Below, piece by piece: positions 8,071 to 18,468 of a stretch of DNA of 64,000 nucleotides. Each line of letters begins with the position of its first letter. Positions within the stretch are counted from its first letter, which is position 1. The notes below the pieces were generated by a model. That model saw only the letters and a program-made list of their open reading frames with translations, did not search any database and was not told the origin of the DNA. Where the stretch lies: NCBI GenBank assembly GCA_004212075.1, contig RXIF01000012.1:1-64000 (forward strand), written 5' to 3'. The position numbers and the translations under genes are program-made. The DNA comes from Candidatus Methanoliparum thermophilum. GTDB lineage: Archaea; Halobacteriota; Methanoliparia; Methanoliparales; Methanoliparaceae.

Positions 8071-8786
8071 TTTTTACCACTCAAATCTTTAATTAACTTT
8101 ACTTCACCCTCACCTCTCGTTAACTTGTTAACCAATCCGTAAAATTCTGATTGTAACGATGCTGAGACCTCCACTAATGCCATCCATGATCCATCTGCAC
8201 CCCACTCTTCTCGTTTTATATTTGCAAAATTTGCGATCGCTCCGTATGATCTTCCAGCATATTCTGGAGGAATTTTGACTGCAATTTTTAATTTTTCAAA
8301 TTTTATAGGAATTATTGGTCTTATTGCCTTAATTACCTCTTTCAACAACTCTTCTGTATTTTTAAAAGGATCTATATTTACTTTTGCCTCCTCTATAGCT
8401 CTTTCTATTCGTGCAGGTGGATGAGGTGTATTTGTTTGAGGATTTATTGCATCTTTAGCGATCAATGAAATAATTTGCATCTTCTTTCTATCTTGCATAT
8501 CTTTTCTTTGTTTAGCAGTTAATCCTAATTCTCCCTTCTCTATAATCTTCTTTGCCACATCGTATATATCGTCTGTCTTGAAAACCTCGAGTAAATCCTC
8601 TCTTGAGGCTCTTTTTCCCTCTTGAGCGTTTTCAAATATCTCTTCCACTGCTAACAATTTATCCAGGTCTACATCCTCTATCTCTCTAGTACGTAATGCA
8701 AAAGCAAGGTCTGGGTCTGCAAAAATCTCAAACTTCTTACCGTAACCCTTATACCTAACAATTATTGAATCATCTAAAGTTACCAC
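8067..8786 (-). CDS. Ribosome maturation protein SBDS homologue
   Basis: The SBDS homologue assists late 60S/50S maturation, by comparison with the eukaryotic protein that helps release the anti-association factor eIF6. The three-domain protein begins with the FYSH domain (VTLDDSIIVRYKGYGKKFEI, DPDLAFALR). Two in-frame GTG starts exist. GTG 8786 has GAGTGATC 6 bases upstream and yields MVTLDD, which matches the usual archaeal N-terminus. GTG 8798, overlapping the psmA stop, adds four residues and has a weaker Shine-Dalgarno. I use 8786. Its place between psmA and rrp4 is the classical archaeal order. Confidence 0.95.
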   Translation of the reverse strand: MVTLDDSIIVRYKGYGKKFEIFADPDLAFALRTREIEDVDLDKLLAVEEIFENAQEGKRASREDLLEVFKTDDIYDVAKKIIEKGELGLTAKQRKDMQDRKKMQIISLIAKDAINPQTNTPHPPARIERAIEEAKVNIDPFKNTEELLKEVIKAIRPIIPIKFEKLKIAVKIPPEYAGRSYGAIANFANIKREEWGADGSWMALVEVSASLQSEFYGLVNKLTRGEGEVKLIKDLSGKK

Positions 8787-8794
8787 AGAATAGA

Positions 8795-9556
8795 TCACTC
8801 TTTGTCTTCTTTGTTTATCTCATCTTTATACAAATATTTTACTTTTTCAACATATTCTCGTACATCTTTCGGGTCCATCTTTCTAACTATTGCATCTTTG
8901 ATCAGGATGTATCCTATCTCTATAGTTTCTGCATTCAATTTATCTTTTGCAATATTATATAGGCATTTTAACCCTAAAAATATAGAATCCTCGAATGAAA
9001 TTCTTTTTTCAGGATCAATCTCCTCTTCTAAAAGTTTCAAAACAGTATCCCGCCCTTCTCCAATGGCCGTGGCCAAGTACTCCACCAAGGCTCCGCTTGG
9101 ATCCGTCTCAAATAGTCTTGCTCCATTATTATCCACGCCTGCAATTAACAGTGCTGCACCATATGGTCTGACTCCGCCGTATTGTGTATATTGTTGTTTA
9201 TGATCGCTTATCCTTTTTGCCAACCCCTCTACTCTTATAGGTTCATCATAAGTCAGTTTATTAATCTGACATTCTAGTCTTGCTCTATCTACTAAAACAC
9301 GAGAATCTGCTACTAAACCAGACGTTGCTATAGCGATATGGTCATCTATTTTGAATATCTTCTCGATGGATTCTGGTATTAATAGATTACTGGTTATCCT
9401 TTTATCTACCAACAACACCACACCTTCACTTGATTTTATGCCTATTGCGGTAGTACCTCTTTTAACTGCCTCTCGTGCATATTCTACTTGAAATAGTCTT
9501 CCATCTGGGCTAAATACTGTAATAGCCCGATCATATCCCATTTGTGGTCCCATCAT
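8795..9556 (-). CDS. psmA: Proteasome alpha subunit
   Basis: PsmA forms the outer rings of the 20S proteasome and gates substrate entry. The N-terminus GYDRAITVFSPDGRLFQVEYA is the conserved alpha-subunit gate and signature. The protein has 253 aa. The ATG has a GGAG Shine-Dalgarno 10 bases upstream; a second ATG lies one codon later. The protein ends in a charged tail rich in Lys and Glu. Its gene starts the SBDS-exosome part of the operon. The beta subunit is not in this window. Confidence 0.97.
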   Translation of the reverse strand: MMGPQMGYDRAITVFSPDGRLFQVEYAREAVKRGTTAIGIKSSEGVVLLVDKRITSNLLIPESIEKIFKIDDHIAIATSGLVADSRVLVDRARLECQINKLTYDEPIRVEGLAKRISDHKQQYTQYGGVRPYGAALLIAGVDNNGARLFETDPSGALVEYLATAIGEGRDTVLKLLEEEIDPEKRISFEDSIFLGLKCLYNIAKDKLNAETIEIGYILIKDAIVRKMDPKDVREYVEKVKYLYKDEINKEDKE

Positions 9557-9596
9557 TTTAAATTACTCCTTTTGTTCTTATCTATATTTTATTATT

Positions 9597-9929
9597 TTAT
9601 GTCCTTATATACTTTTTATTAACTTTTTTAATACTTCCTCCAACACCTAATATGTTTACTGCAACTTTTTTATCGTTTATTTTGTCTATGATAGTTAATA
9701 TAGCTCTTAATGTATCCACCTCTTCACGAGCGCAACTTATGATACCTCTTTTACCCTTATAATCTATCATACGTATGTTGCATAGGCTCATCTTGTACGC
9801 ACCCACTAAAAAAATGCCTGTGGACCATATTGTATCTATTAAATCCTTCTCATCTATCTTTTCATCACAAACAAGCTCAAACGCGATATACCGTCTTTTA
9901 AATCGGAGGGAAGATGGTAGAATCTTCAT
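9597..9929 (-). CDS. rnp2: RNase P protein component Pop5 (Rnp2)
   Basis: Pop5 is a protein cofactor of archaeal RNase P, which matures tRNA 5' ends; it works as a heterotetramer with Rpp30. The 110-aa protein has the RRM-like fold pattern, with the N-terminal LPSSLRFKRRYIAFEL strand, a central LVGAYKMSLCNIRMID segment and GIISCAREEVDTLRAIL. The ATG overlaps the stop of rpp30 by 4 bases, and the pairing of the two genes supports both calls. Confidence 0.92.
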   Translation of the reverse strand: MKILPSSLRFKRRYIAFELVCDEKIDEKDLIDTIWSTGIFLVGAYKMSLCNIRMIDYKGKRGIISCAREEVDTLRAILTIIDKINDKKVAVNILGVGGSIKKVNKKYIRT

Positions 9930-10642
9930 GATATTATCTCAATACCTTCGGATACCAGTCTTCCGTCTCTATACTTCTTGTTCTTTTTTATTATGTTACA
10001 TATAGCTCTCAAAGATCTCAAGCCATCATCTCTCTCCATTCCAAAGAATCTGGATAAAGCCAATATCTGCCTATATGGTCTCACTCCAAACTTATCTCTC
10101 CCGCCACTGGAGAGGATGGTCATACCTCCATATTTCTTGACAAGCATTAAATTTTTCCTCATTTTTCCAAGCATCGCCGGTAGCGATCGTTTATTATAGA
10201 TTAGATTACCAATACAGAAGTCTATCATGACATCGTTTTCTGCAGCAAATCTCGCAGTAATATGATCTATCCCTTTACCTTGATCCGTATTCCTAATAAT
10301 ATCTATATATCTTTCTTTGGATGCCATTCTATTAATCTTATCATCACCACCATTAACCGCGATGATATCTATCTTATCTCTATAATCCGATATCTTTCTC
10401 TTCAGGTTTGATAAAGACTCTACTCTTATCTCTAAACCATGAAATACATCAAAATTTTTGGGCGTTATAAACGTTAATTCTCTGATAATATCCTTATCAA
10501 AGTTCTCTTCGTCAAAAAAGACTACCGCACCACTGAAACCATATCTCTTTAACAACCTGAGCATCTCGTAAGTACTGCTAATGCTATTGTAAAAGATGCA
10601 ATCGTAGATTCTTATCTTGTGTTTACTTTCCTTTTCTATCAT
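9926..10642 (-). CDS. rnp3: RNase P protein component Rpp30 (Rnp3)
   Basis: Rpp30 is a TIM-barrel protein that pairs with Pop5 in archaeal RNase P. The 238-aa sequence has the expected [10 protein letters not shown] beginning, a [16 protein letters not shown] segment, the [11 protein letters not shown] strand and the C-terminal [15 protein letters not shown] region. It overlaps the 3' end of rpl15e by 20 bases, and pop5 overlaps its own stop by 4 bases, indicating tight translational coupling. Confidence 0.92.
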   Translation of the reverse strand: MIEKESKHKIRIYDCIFYNSISSTYEMLRLLKRYGFSGAVVFFDEENFDKDIIRELTFITPKNFDVFHGLEIRVESLSNLKRKISDYRDKIDIIAVNGGDDKINRMASKERYIDIIRNTDQGKGIDHITARFAAENDVMIDFCIGNLIYNKRSLPAMLGKMRKNLMLVKKYGGMTILSSGGRDKFGVRPYRQILALSRFFGMERDDGLRSLRAICNIIKKNKKYRDGRLVSEGIEIIS

Positions 10643-11213
10643 TAGATCTTATACTTGGTCGCATTTTTTCTGTACCTATCCCTCTTTTTGATAATCCTCT
10701 TCCTTTCTTACCAGCGCTCGTTTTTCCTCGATATACTCGCCTATTATTACTGGGTGTACAGATCCAGTTCAAATTTTTATCCGATTTTATTACAGGATGA
10801 TTTGGATCTATCAGAATGATCTCGTACCATTTGGATATCCCATCCTCTCCAACCCAGTAACTATTCAAGACCTCCAAATTAGGGAACTTTCGTGCTGCCC
10901 TTTCTTCGGCAATTCTTTGAATACTCTTACCCATCGTCTTCTTATTGATACCCATCCTTTTTGTTCTTCTACGACGATAAAACCTTGATTTTCTGAGACC
11001 ACCACGTCTAACTCTGACCCTTGCCGTGATGATACCCTGTTTTGCCTTATATCCAAGAGATCTTGCCCTATCAATCCGTGTTGGATGGTCTATCACCACA
11101 ACGGCTGGCTCTTTTCTCCATCTTTGAAGCCTTGTCCATTGGATATCCTTAACATAAGTGTCTCTTGGTCTATCCCATGCTTTGCTTATATAACTATACA
11201 TCGATCTTGACAT
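10623..11213 (-). CDS. rpl15e: 50S ribosomal protein L15e
   Basis: L15e is a basic large-subunit protein specific to archaea and eukaryotes. The start chosen is ATG 11213, giving [16 protein letters not shown], which matches the family N-terminus and has AAGGA 6 bases upstream; the ATG at 11219 would overlap that Shine-Dalgarno. The 196-aa protein is rich in Arg and Lys, with [18 protein letters not shown] and the RRRRTKRMG block. It is the first gene of the superoperon that continues through rpp30 to pfdB. Confidence 0.96.
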   Translation of the reverse strand: MSRSMYSYISKAWDRPRDTYVKDIQWTRLQRWRKEPAVVVIDHPTRIDRARSLGYKAKQGIITARVRVRRGGLRKSRFYRRRRTKRMGINKKTMGKSIQRIAEERAARKFPNLEVLNSYWVGEDGISKWYEIILIDPNHPVIKSDKNLNWICTPSNNRRVYRGKTSAGKKGRGLSKRGIGTEKMRPSIRSNDRKGK

Positions 11214-11232
11214 CGTCATTCCTTGCCTTTCT

Positions 11233-12210
11233 TCATATTTTCATCATATCTCTTAATTTTTTGCCTACTACTTCTATCAACTCATCTTTTTCTAACTCTC
11301 TATACCTCTTTAGTTGATTCATATCTGTTCTCTGTTCTAATATCATATCCCTTCCATACCGTCCGCTTCTGATAAAATCGAGCATATCCTTCATATTCTC
11401 CTTTACCGAATCATCAATAATCGCTTTTCCATATACTCTACCACCATACTCGGCAGTATTACTGACCGAATACCACATATTTTCAAGCCCACCGCTATAT
11501 ATCAAATCCACAATCAACTTAAGCTCATTACAACATTCAAAATAAGCGATCTCTGGTTGATATCCTGCATCTACAAGTGTATTGAATCCTGCTTTGATCA
11601 ATTCTGCTACACCACCGCATAAGACTGTAATCTCTCCAAACAGATCAGTCTCAACCTCTTCTGTAAATGTTGTCTCAATTATCCCTACACGTCCCGATCC
11701 TATCGCAGAACCCCATGCCAAAGCTTTTTGTAGAGCCTCGCCGGTATAATCTTGATATACGGCAACGGCAGATGGGACACCTGATCCACCAATATAAGTA
11801 CTCCTAACCGTCGGTCCAGGTGCTTTCGGCGCTATCATTACCACATCTATATCTTCTGGTGGTTTTATCAGTCCATAAAGTATGCTGAATCCATGACATA
11901 CACCAAGCGTCTTTCCTTCCGTGATATTGTTCATCATCTCTTTATAAACCGATTCGTGTAATTCATCTGGTACAGTAAGTATTATTAAATCTCCCTTTTT
12001 TGCTGCATCTGAAGCGGATATTACCTCAAAACCATCTTTTCTAGCCTCTTCTGCAGATTTTCCCTCTCTTTGGCCAATAATTACATCAAATCCAGAATCT
12101 CTTATGTTCAACGCTTGATGTCTTCCTTGACTTCCATAGCCTATCACAGCTATCTTCTTCTCTTTTAAAACTTCTAATCTTATATCTTTGTCATAAAATA
12201 TTTTTGCCAT
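11233..12210 (-). CDS. ilvC: Ketol-acid reductoisomerase (IlvC)
   Basis: IlvC catalyses the isomeroreduction of acetolactate or acetohydroxybutyrate in valine and isoleucine synthesis. The 325-aa class I enzyme has an N-terminal Rossmann motif [17 protein letters not shown] and a C-terminal knotted domain with the metal ligands in [14 protein letters not shown] and the [10 protein letters not shown] region. The ATG has a GGGAGGAT Shine-Dalgarno. It is the last gene of the leuA/cimA-ilvB-ilvN-ilvC operon, separated from ilvN by 3 bases. The [11 protein letters not shown] segment after the second strand may set cofactor preference. Confidence 0.97.
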   Translation of the reverse strand: MAKIFYDKDIRLEVLKEKKIAVIGYGSQGRHQALNIRDSGFDVIIGQREGKSAEEARKDGFEVISASDAAKKGDLIILTVPDELHESVYKEMMNNITEGKTLGVCHGFSILYGLIKPPEDIDVVMIAPKAPGPTVRSTYIGGSGVPSAVAVYQDYTGEALQKALAWGSAIGSGRVGIIETTFTEEVETDLFGEITVLCGGVAELIKAGFNTLVDAGYQPEIAYFECCNELKLIVDLIYSGGLENMWYSVSNTAEYGGRVYGKAIIDDSVKENMKDMLDFIRSGRYGRDMILEQRTDMNQLKRYRELEKDELIEVVGKKLRDMMKI

Positions 12211-12213
12211 TTT

Positions 12214-12717
12214 TTAATCCTCCCTCTCTATTTCTGTTGCTTTTTGTCCTCTTGCAAGAGCCACTAGTCCTGTTCTTGCCATCTCCTTAATACCAAACCG
12301 TCGCATAATATCTACGAACGCATTCACCTTATCTTCATCACCAGTTATCTCTATAATCAAAGATCTCGTAGAAACATCTATTATTTTTGTTCTAAATATC
12401 TCAGATAATCCGATTATCTCACTCAAAGACTCTTTATCTACGGCTACTTTTATCATTGCTAACTCTCTACCTACCATCCTATCTTGAGATAAATTGCTAA
12501 TCTTTATTACCTCAATCAGCTTATTTAACTGTTTTATGACCTGTTCAACCACATTGTTATCTCCGTTTACTACAATAGTCAATCTTGATATACCTGGATC
12601 ATCTGTCTCTCCAACAGCGGCACTTTCTATATTAAACCCTCTTCTTCTGAATAGATTAAGTATCCTTGCAAGGGTACCAGGCTTATTCTCTACCAATGCC
12701 GCCAAAACATGTCTCAT
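12214..12717 (-). CDS. ilvN: Acetolactate synthase small (regulatory) subunit
   Basis: This is the ACT-domain regulatory subunit of acetolactate synthase, which activates the catalytic subunit and confers feedback inhibition by valine. The 167-aa protein starts with the ACT motif [17 protein letters not shown] and continues with [12 protein letters not shown]; the C-terminal half is the second domain. The ATG overlaps the ilvB stop by 4 bases, so the two subunits are translationally coupled. The symbol ilvH is used in some genomes. Confidence 0.96.
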   Translation of the reverse strand: MRHVLAALVENKPGTLARILNLFRRRGFNIESAAVGETDDPGISRLTIVVNGDNNVVEQVIKQLNKLIEVIKISNLSQDRMVGRELAMIKVAVDKESLSEIIGLSEIFRTKIIDVSTRSLIIEITGDEDKVNAFVDIMRRFGIKEMARTGLVALARGQKATEIERED

Positions 12718-14423
12718 CTTTTATCAACCTCGATTATGTTTGTCAGAGTTTTTCCTGCAGGTACCATAGGAAAGACGTTCTCCTCTTCCTCAACTCTAAA
12801 ATCTATCAAGACAGGACCATCATACCTAATTGCCTCTTGTATTGCATCATCAACCTCACTCTTCTTTGTGACCCTTATGCCTTTTGCATTGTACGATTCT
12901 GCAAATTTTACAAAATCAGGTAAGTATCCAAGTCTTGTATTTGAATATCTTCTATTATAAAACAACTCCTGCCATTGTCTTACCATTCCTAAATAACCAT
13001 TGTTTATTATTGCAACTTTTACATCAATATTGTTTTGAACTGCTGTGGCAAGTTCTTGGCAGTTCATTTGAAAACTTCCATCTCCTGCCACATCAAATAC
13101 TAAACTGTTAGGTAAGGCTATTTTTACCCCAATAGATGCAGGAAAGCCGTATCCCATAGTGCCGAGCCCACCAGACGATATAAACTGCCTGGGGTTTTTA
13201 CATAGATAATACTGAGCAGTCCACATTTGATGTTGTCCCACTTCTGTAACTATGATTGCATTCCCTTTCGTAATCTCATAAAGCCTTTTTATAACGTATT
13301 GTGGCTTTAATGTGTCTGTTTTTTCATTAAAATGTAATGGATGTTCCATCTTCCATGTAGATACCTTTTCAATCCATTTTTTATATCTACCTTTATTCTC
13401 ATTACTAATCTTTGTTTTTAAAATACTTAACAATGAATTAAGGATATTTTTGGAATCCCCCACGATAGGCAGATCTACTCTTACATTCTTTCCTATCTCG
13501 GCTGGATCTATATCTATATGGATTATCTTTGCATCTGGTGCAAATCGGCTTGCATCCCCCGTTACTCTATCACTAAATCGCGTACCTATAGCGAGTATAA
13601 GATCTGAATCCGATACGGAATAGTTTGCATATGTGGTACCATGCATTCCTAGTATGCCCAACGATAATGGGTGATCTTCAGGAAAAGTACCTTTACCCAT
13701 TATTGTTGTAGCAACCGGGATGTTTAATAACTCCGACAAATTTATAAGCTCTTTATTTGCTCCAGATATTGTTACTCCACCACCAGCTATTATAATAGCC
13801 CTTTCTGCGTTTAAAATCATATCTGCAGCTTTTTTTATCTGAACAGGATGTCCTTTGTAAGTTGGTTTATATCCTCTTAGGTTTACAGTAATATTAGGAT
13901 CATACTCCGTCTCTCCAGTTTGAACGTCTTTAGGTAAATCTATCAGTACAGGCCCAGGCCTTCCAGTAGAAGCGATATAAAACGCTTCTTTTATAATCCT
14001 TTGTAACTCATCTACATCCTTGACAAGATAATTATGTTTGGTAATTGATAGGGTTATTCCAGTAATATCTGCCTCTTGAAATGCATCGTTACCAATAGAT
14101 ATAGTCTCTACCTGTCCTGTTAAGGCAACCAATGGTACAGAATCCATATATGCTGTTGCAATTCCGGTAACAAGATTTGTAGCACCAGGACCAGATGTAG
14201 TTGTACATACACCTGTTTTACCGGTAGCACGAGCGTATCCATCTGCAGCATGAGCGGCCGCCTGTTCGTGTCTCATTAAGATATGCTTTATATCCGAATC
14301 ATAATATTCGTCATATAGTGGTATAATCGAACCACCTGGAATACCGAATATATATTCTACCTTCTCATCCTTCAAAGAGTCGACGATTATCTTTGTTCCT
14401 TTTACTTTTTTATTTTTAGACAT
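12714..14423 (-). CDS. ilvB: Acetolactate synthase large (catalytic) subunit
   Basis: IlvB is the ThDP- and FAD-dependent enzyme that starts branched-chain amino acid synthesis. Domain evidence includes the N-terminal FGIPGG and [19 protein letters not shown] (ThDP activating Glu), a central FAD-binding region, and the ThDP motif [19 protein letters not shown] near residue 440. The ATG at 14423 has GTGAT 7 bases upstream; an in-frame GTG at 14435 overlaps the upstream stop but lacks a Shine-Dalgarno. The length is about 569 aa, normal. It lies between leuA/cimA and ilvN. Confidence 0.97.
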   Translation of the reverse strand: MSKNKKVKGTKIIVDSLKDEKVEYIFGIPGGSIIPLYDEYYDSDIKHILMRHEQAAAHAADGYARATGKTGVCTTTSGPGATNLVTGIATAYMDSVPLVALTGQVETISIGNDAFQEADITGITLSITKHNYLVKDVDELQRIIKEAFYIASTGRPGPVLIDLPKDVQTGETEYDPNITVNLRGYKPTYKGHPVQIKKAADMILNAERAIIIAGGGVTISGANKELINLSELLNIPVATTIMGKGTFPEDHPLSLGILGMHGTTYANYSVSDSDLILAIGTRFSDRVTGDASRFAPDAKIIHIDIDPAEIGKNVRVDLPIVGDSKNILNSLLSILKTKISNENKGRYKKWIEKVSTWKMEHPLHFNEKTDTLKPQYVIKRLYEITKGNAIIVTEVGQHQMWTAQYYLCKNPRQFISSGGLGTMGYGFPASIGVKIALPNSLVFDVAGDGSFQMNCQELATAVQNNIDVKVAIINNGYLGMVRQWQELFYNRRYSNTRLGYLPDFVKFAESYNAKGIRVTKKSEVDDAIQEAIRYDGPVLIDFRVEEEENVFPMVPAGKTLTNIIEVDKR

Positions 14424-14431
14424 AACAAAAA

Positions 14432-15901
14432 TCACTTCAACAGTCTATTTATACCCGATATTACGGCATCTATAGATGCTTTTATTATATCGACATCCAC
14501 GCCACTTGTAGTGATACTCTTTCCGTTTCGTGATAATTTTACAGATACATCTACCAAGGCATCGGTTCCACCACTTATCGCATCAACATGATACTCGTCT
14601 AATGAGATATCGGTTATCTCTGATATAGTCTTTCTTAACGCATTTATCGCGGCATCTACCGGTCCAACACCAACATCTGCCTCTATATGCTCTTTATCGT
14701 CTATATCTAGAATCATCGATGCCGTAGATTTTATCTTATTTCCAGTAACTACGTTGTATTCTATAAGCCTAACTCTCTGTCTATATGATAACGCAAGAAC
14801 ATTTTCAGCGATTGCTAGGAGATCGCCATCTGTTATCCTCCTGCCTCTATCTCCTATCTCTTTAACCCGTTTAAATATCTCTTCTAGATCTTCTTTGCTA
14901 AATTCCAGTCCAAATCCTTTAAGTGCAATCTCTACAGACTTTCTTCCGGTATGTTTTCCAAGAACAATCCTTCTTTCCCGCCCGACTAACTCTGGTTTTA
15001 TAGGCTCATATGTGGACGGATCCTTGGCAATACCATGAACATGGATACCTGCCTCATGAGTAAAGGCATTATTACCAACTATTGCTTTATTGGGCTGAAC
15101 ATTGATCCCTGTTATTTTTGAGACTGTTCTAGATACCTTGTATATCTTCTCCATCTTGATATCTATATCTTCTTTGTATAAAAATTTTAATGCAGATGAG
15201 ACCTCTTCTAAACATGTATTTCCTGCTCTCTCTCCAAGCCCGTTTATTGCAACATGCACCTCAGATGCTCCATTCCTTAACGCAATTATCGAATTTGCAG
15301 TAGCCAATCCGAAATCGTCATGTGCATGTATCGCTATCGGTATAGATATCTCTTTTTTGATCTTTGAAAATATTTCTTCTGTTCTTTCAGGAATCAAAAT
15401 TCCTACAGTATCGCATAGACATATTCTATCCGCCTTGTATTCTTCTCCTTTTTTATATAATCTTATTAAATTATCCAAATTGGCTCTTGAAGCATCTTCC
15501 CCGCTTAATTCTACTATCAAACCATGGTCTTTCGCATATTTTATGGACTCGATAACCATATCTTCTACTTCTTCACTATTTTTTCCTATCTTTCTCATAT
15601 GGAGTTCTGATGTAGGAACGACCAGATGTATCGAATCGACATTACAATCCAGTGCGTAATCTATATCAGACCTGATAGCCCTTGAATATGTGCATATCTC
15701 CGCATTTAATCCTTCTTTTACAATATCTTTTATTGCAGATCTCTCGCCATCTGAAACAGCCACAGCACCTGCCTCTATTATGTCCACACCCAGAGTATCC
15801 ACTTCTTTTGCAATCAACAGTTTTTCATCCTTTGTTAGAGAAATTCCGGGAGTCTGTTCCCCGTCTCTTAATGTTGTATCTAAAAAAAGTATTTTATTCA
15901 T
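14432..15901 (-). CDS. 2-isopropylmalate synthase / (R)-citramalate synthase family (LeuA/CimA)
   Basis: This enzyme condenses acetyl-CoA with a 2-oxoacid. LeuA uses 2-oxoisovalerate (leucine pathway) and CimA uses pyruvate (isoleucine pathway by citramalate). The N-terminal HMGL-like barrel has [12 protein letters not shown], metal ligands in HAHDDFGLA and GLGERAGN, and a regulatory LeuA dimer domain fills the last 110 residues. The length of 489 aa and the sequence resemble methanogen CimA most closely, and its place in the ilv operon suits isoleucine synthesis, but specificity cannot be settled by eye. The start is ATG 15901, overlapping the stop of the upstream M42 peptidase gene (TGATG). 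Confidence 0.93.
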   Translation of the reverse strand: MNKILFLDTTLRDGEQTPGISLTKDEKLLIAKEVDTLGVDIIEAGAVAVSDGERSAIKDIVKEGLNAEICTYSRAIRSDIDYALDCNVDSIHLVVPTSELHMRKIGKNSEEVEDMVIESIKYAKDHGLIVELSGEDASRANLDNLIRLYKKGEEYKADRICLCDTVGILIPERTEEIFSKIKKEISIPIAIHAHDDFGLATANSIIALRNGASEVHVAINGLGERAGNTCLEEVSSALKFLYKEDIDIKMEKIYKVSRTVSKITGINVQPNKAIVGNNAFTHEAGIHVHGIAKDPSTYEPIKPELVGRERRIVLGKHTGRKSVEIALKGFGLEFSKEDLEEIFKRVKEIGDRGRRITDGDLLAIAENVLALSYRQRVRLIEYNVVTGNKIKSTASMILDIDDKEHIEADVGVGPVDAAINALRKTISEITDISLDEYHVDAISGGTDALVDVSVKLSRNGKSITTSGVDVDIIKASIDAVISGINRLLK

Positions 15902-16959
15902 CAAAGATCCACATCTTTTAGTGCCTGAACAATTAATTCAACTGTATTATCTATATCCTTTATACTGAGTACTTCTACTGGAGAGTGAATATATCTTGTA
16001 GGAATGCTTATCACACCTGTTGGTATTCCTGCCCTTGATAAATGGATAGATGTGGCATCAGTCGTTCCACCTTCTGATACTTCCAGTTGATATGGTATAT
16101 CTTTATCTTTGGCAACGTTTATAAGCCAATCGATTATCTTTTCAGGTGCGATTAATCCTCTTCCTGAAGCATCTGCTATAGTTATTACCGGTCCTTTATC
16201 TATCTCTATCATGGATCTTTTCGGATCGATACCAGGATGGTCTTGAGGTATGGTTGTATCTATAACAAGTGCAAAATCAGGATTAATCTCAAAAGATGAT
16301 GTTTTCGCTCCTTTTAATCCTACTTCTTCCTGAACTGTTCCTACTGCATATATATCACAGTCAAGATGGTCTATTCTTCTCATAAACTCTATTAATACAG
16401 TCAGACCTGCCCTATTATCTAAAGATTTACCAGTTACTCTATCGTTCAACAGATCTTTTAATGATACATCTATCGTTACAGGTGTTCCTTCCCGTATTCC
16501 TGCATTTCGTACTTCCTCTCTATTCTTTGCACCGATATCTATAAACAAATCTTCTAATCTTATTTGCTTTTTTCTCTCTTCTTCGGAGAGTATATGTGGA
16601 GGTTTAGATCCAATCACTCCTTTTATGGGCCCATTTGATCCATGTAATATAACTTGAGTATTTAACAAAGAAGGATAAAACCAGCCACCAATCCCTATAA
16701 ACCTTATAAATCCATCATCATCGATATACTTTACCATTAAACCGATTTCATCCATATGTGCGGCCAACATTACTTTTTTTCTTGTTTCTTTTGGTTTTTT
16801 ACCATATTTAATGGCAATAAGATTGCCTAGTGCATCCTCCTTTATCTCATCAACACAATCTTTCATCTCGTCTTCCAAAATCTCTCTTATATTGCATTCT
16901 CTACCAGAAATACCACAGGCATTCGATAGTTTTTCTAGAGTCTCTCTTACTCTTTCCAT
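15901..16959 (-). CDS. M42 family metallo-aminopeptidase (TET-type)
   Basis: This is a zinc-dependent aminopeptidase of the M42 family, which assembles as dodecameric tetrahedral particles that trim oligopeptides released by the proteasome. The 352-aa sequence has the AAHMDEIGLMV metal motif (His-x-Asp), the bridging Asp in SLDNRAGL, EE in VGTVQEEVGLKGA and DTTIPQDHPG. The start is ATG with GAGGGGGAT just upstream. It overlaps leuA/cimA downstream and is therefore the first gene of the branched-chain operon; a functional link is not evident. M42 endoglucanase annotations of such proteins are generally incorrect. Confidence 0.93.
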   Translation of the reverse strand: MERVRETLEKLSNACGISGRECNIREILEDEMKDCVDEIKEDALGNLIAIKYGKKPKETRKKVMLAAHMDEIGLMVKYIDDDGFIRFIGIGGWFYPSLLNTQVILHGSNGPIKGVIGSKPPHILSEEERKKQIRLEDLFIDIGAKNREEVRNAGIREGTPVTIDVSLKDLLNDRVTGKSLDNRAGLTVLIEFMRRIDHLDCDIYAVGTVQEEVGLKGAKTSSFEINPDFALVIDTTIPQDHPGIDPKRSMIEIDKGPVITIADASGRGLIAPEKIIDWLINVAKDKDIPYQLEVSEGGTTDATSIHLSRAGIPTGVISIPTRYIHSPVEVLSIKDIDNTVELIVQALKDVDL

Positions 16960-17160
16960 TTATCCCCCTCTTTATGGTTTATTATTTATAGCCAAATATT
17001 AACTTTTTTATACTTTTTTATCTATGTCAAAGATAGAAGTTATCCAGAAGAAAGCGTTATCCCTCTATTAATCAAATCGATCATCGTAGATCATTCGCCA
17101 CGATCTTAAAAGGTTAATATATTTGGTTCTTAACTATAAAATAATCGTATTTAAATTCGT

Positions 17161-17706
17161 TCATTCTAATATTGAATGTCTTTTCTTCATGTCTGATTCT
17201 GTTTTACCCATCTTATTCATTAATTCTGCAATAACACCATCTGTAAAGACCATTACTGTATCTTCAAAAAAAGTGTTAAGCGGTGCCAATGAGCATGAAT
17301 TTGCTACCTTTGGAATAAATACTACCTTATCAGACAAGTTCCCTATAAGTGAGTCTGGATTTGAAGTTATAGATACAACTGTCATACCTACTTTTTTTGC
17401 TAGCTTTGTAATCTCTATCAATGATCCTTTATTACCCGAACTGGATATAACGATTAAAAGATCTTTGTTAGATGCAGCGGGTGTAATCGTTTCCATCACC
17501 ACATATGTATCAATACCTATATGCATAAGCCTCATAGCAAAACCTTTAGCAACCAATCCAGATCTACCTAATCCTATCAAAAAAACCTTAGATGCAGTTA
17601 ATATGGCATTTTCTAAGTTTTCTACGTCATTTTTATCTATCTGTTCGACCGTATCGTTTATAACTCTAATAATAACCTTTACGGACTCTTTATATATTTC
17701 ACTCAT
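17161..17706 (-). CDS. hxlB: 6-phospho-3-hexuloisomerase (SIS domain)
   Basis: HxlB (Phi) interconverts hexulose 6-phosphate and fructose 6-phosphate. In archaea the reversed ribulose monophosphate route supplies ribose phosphate or handles formaldehyde. The 181-aa SIS protein has VFLIGLGRSGLVAKGFAMRL, a VISSSGNKGS phosphate-binding loop, and a C-terminus KKRHSILE that matches the catalytic His region of archaeal Phi. The partner hexulose-phosphate synthase (or Fae-Hps) is not in the window. It starts with ATG just downstream of the isopentenyl phosphate kinase gene on the same strand. Confidence 0.9.
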   Translation of the reverse strand: MSEIYKESVKVIIRVINDTVEQIDKNDVENLENAILTASKVFLIGLGRSGLVAKGFAMRLMHIGIDTYVVMETITPAASNKDLLIVISSSGNKGSLIEITKLAKKVGMTVVSITSNPDSLIGNLSDKVVFIPKVANSCSLAPLNTFFEDTVMVFTDGVIAELMNKMGKTESDMKKRHSILE

Positions 17707-17723
17707 TTTTACACGACATTGTT

Positions 17724-17746
17724 ATCACAAATCTTCGATTCGTGAT
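17724..17746. repeat. Hairpin repeat copy embedded in a gene 3' end
   Basis: ATCACAAATC-TTC-GATTCGTGAT is an inverted repeat with one mismatch. It shares the ACAAATC...GATT core with the repeats at 37958-37976, 41961-41981 and 52300-52316. It encodes the last five residues and stop of the isopentenyl phosphate kinase gene. Confidence 0.7.
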
Positions 17747-18468
17747 GGTTTTATAATCGTCCCGCCTACGGGTTCCCCGCTTAAAAAGCGGTTTATGTTT
17801 CCAACGGTTGATCCGTTAAATATTACGCTTTCCACAGACAACCCCCACAACTCTTTAATCTTGCCCAGCATTCCTCCAGTGACATCGTGTGTCTTCCCTA
17901 GATGATAATCTTGGTTCAGGACTTTTGATATGTTCTTTTCGGTTATCTCTTCTAAAACCTTGCCGTCCAGATAGACACCATCCACGTCCGTGGCTAAACC
18001 CACCTTATCTACATCCAACCTCCTTGCCAGATAGCTTATTATCTGATCACCTGAAACTATACAGAATTTCCGCACACGATCAAAGACTATATCACCGTGA
18101 ATTACGGGCAGAATATCGTTTTCTAACGCGTTTTTTATACAATTAATATCAAAAGCAGTTATTCGTCCATCGTTTGCGATCACCACGTTCAACGGATGAA
18201 TAGGAACTACTGGAATCTCATCGGATAAAAAATCCAAAAATATGCTGTTAAGCTTTGATACCGCCCGATGCGTGTTATAGATATCACAAATCTCTGATTT
18301 ACCTAAAAGGCGATCCGCCTCTGGATGCCCACAGTAACCCGCACCATGTACTAAAACAAGTTTGTTCTTATTTGTAATCTCTTTGGCAATCCGCTTGATC
18401 GATGATATGTCAGCCCCTGTCTTGTTTGTCAGTATACTACCGCCGATCTTCAATAATGTTTTATTCAT
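17725..18468 (-). CDS. Isopentenyl phosphate kinase
   Basis: This kinase phosphorylates isopentenyl phosphate to isopentenyl diphosphate, the last step of the archaeal mevalonate pathways that feed ether-lipid synthesis. It is an amino-acid-kinase-fold protein with N-terminal LLKIGGSILTNK, the LVHGAGYCGHP motif containing the catalytic His region, and DVTGGMLGKI. The start is ATG 18468, which overlaps the methyltransferase stop by 8 bases. The last five codons (RIEDL) and the stop are formed by a copy of the hairpin repeat at 17724-17746. The phosphomevalonate dehydratase small subunit at 55.5 kb belongs to the same pathway. Confidence 0.94.
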   Translation of the reverse strand: MNKTLLKIGGSILTNKTGADISSIKRIAKEITNKNKLVLVHGAGYCGHPEADRLLGKSEICDIYNTHRAVSKLNSIFLDFLSDEIPVVPIHPLNVVIANDGRITAFDINCIKNALENDILPVIHGDIVFDRVRKFCIVSGDQIISYLARRLDVDKVGLATDVDGVYLDGKVLEEITEKNISKVLNQDYHLGKTHDVTGGMLGKIKELWGLSVESVIFNGSTVGNINRFLSGEPVGGTIIKPSRIEDL

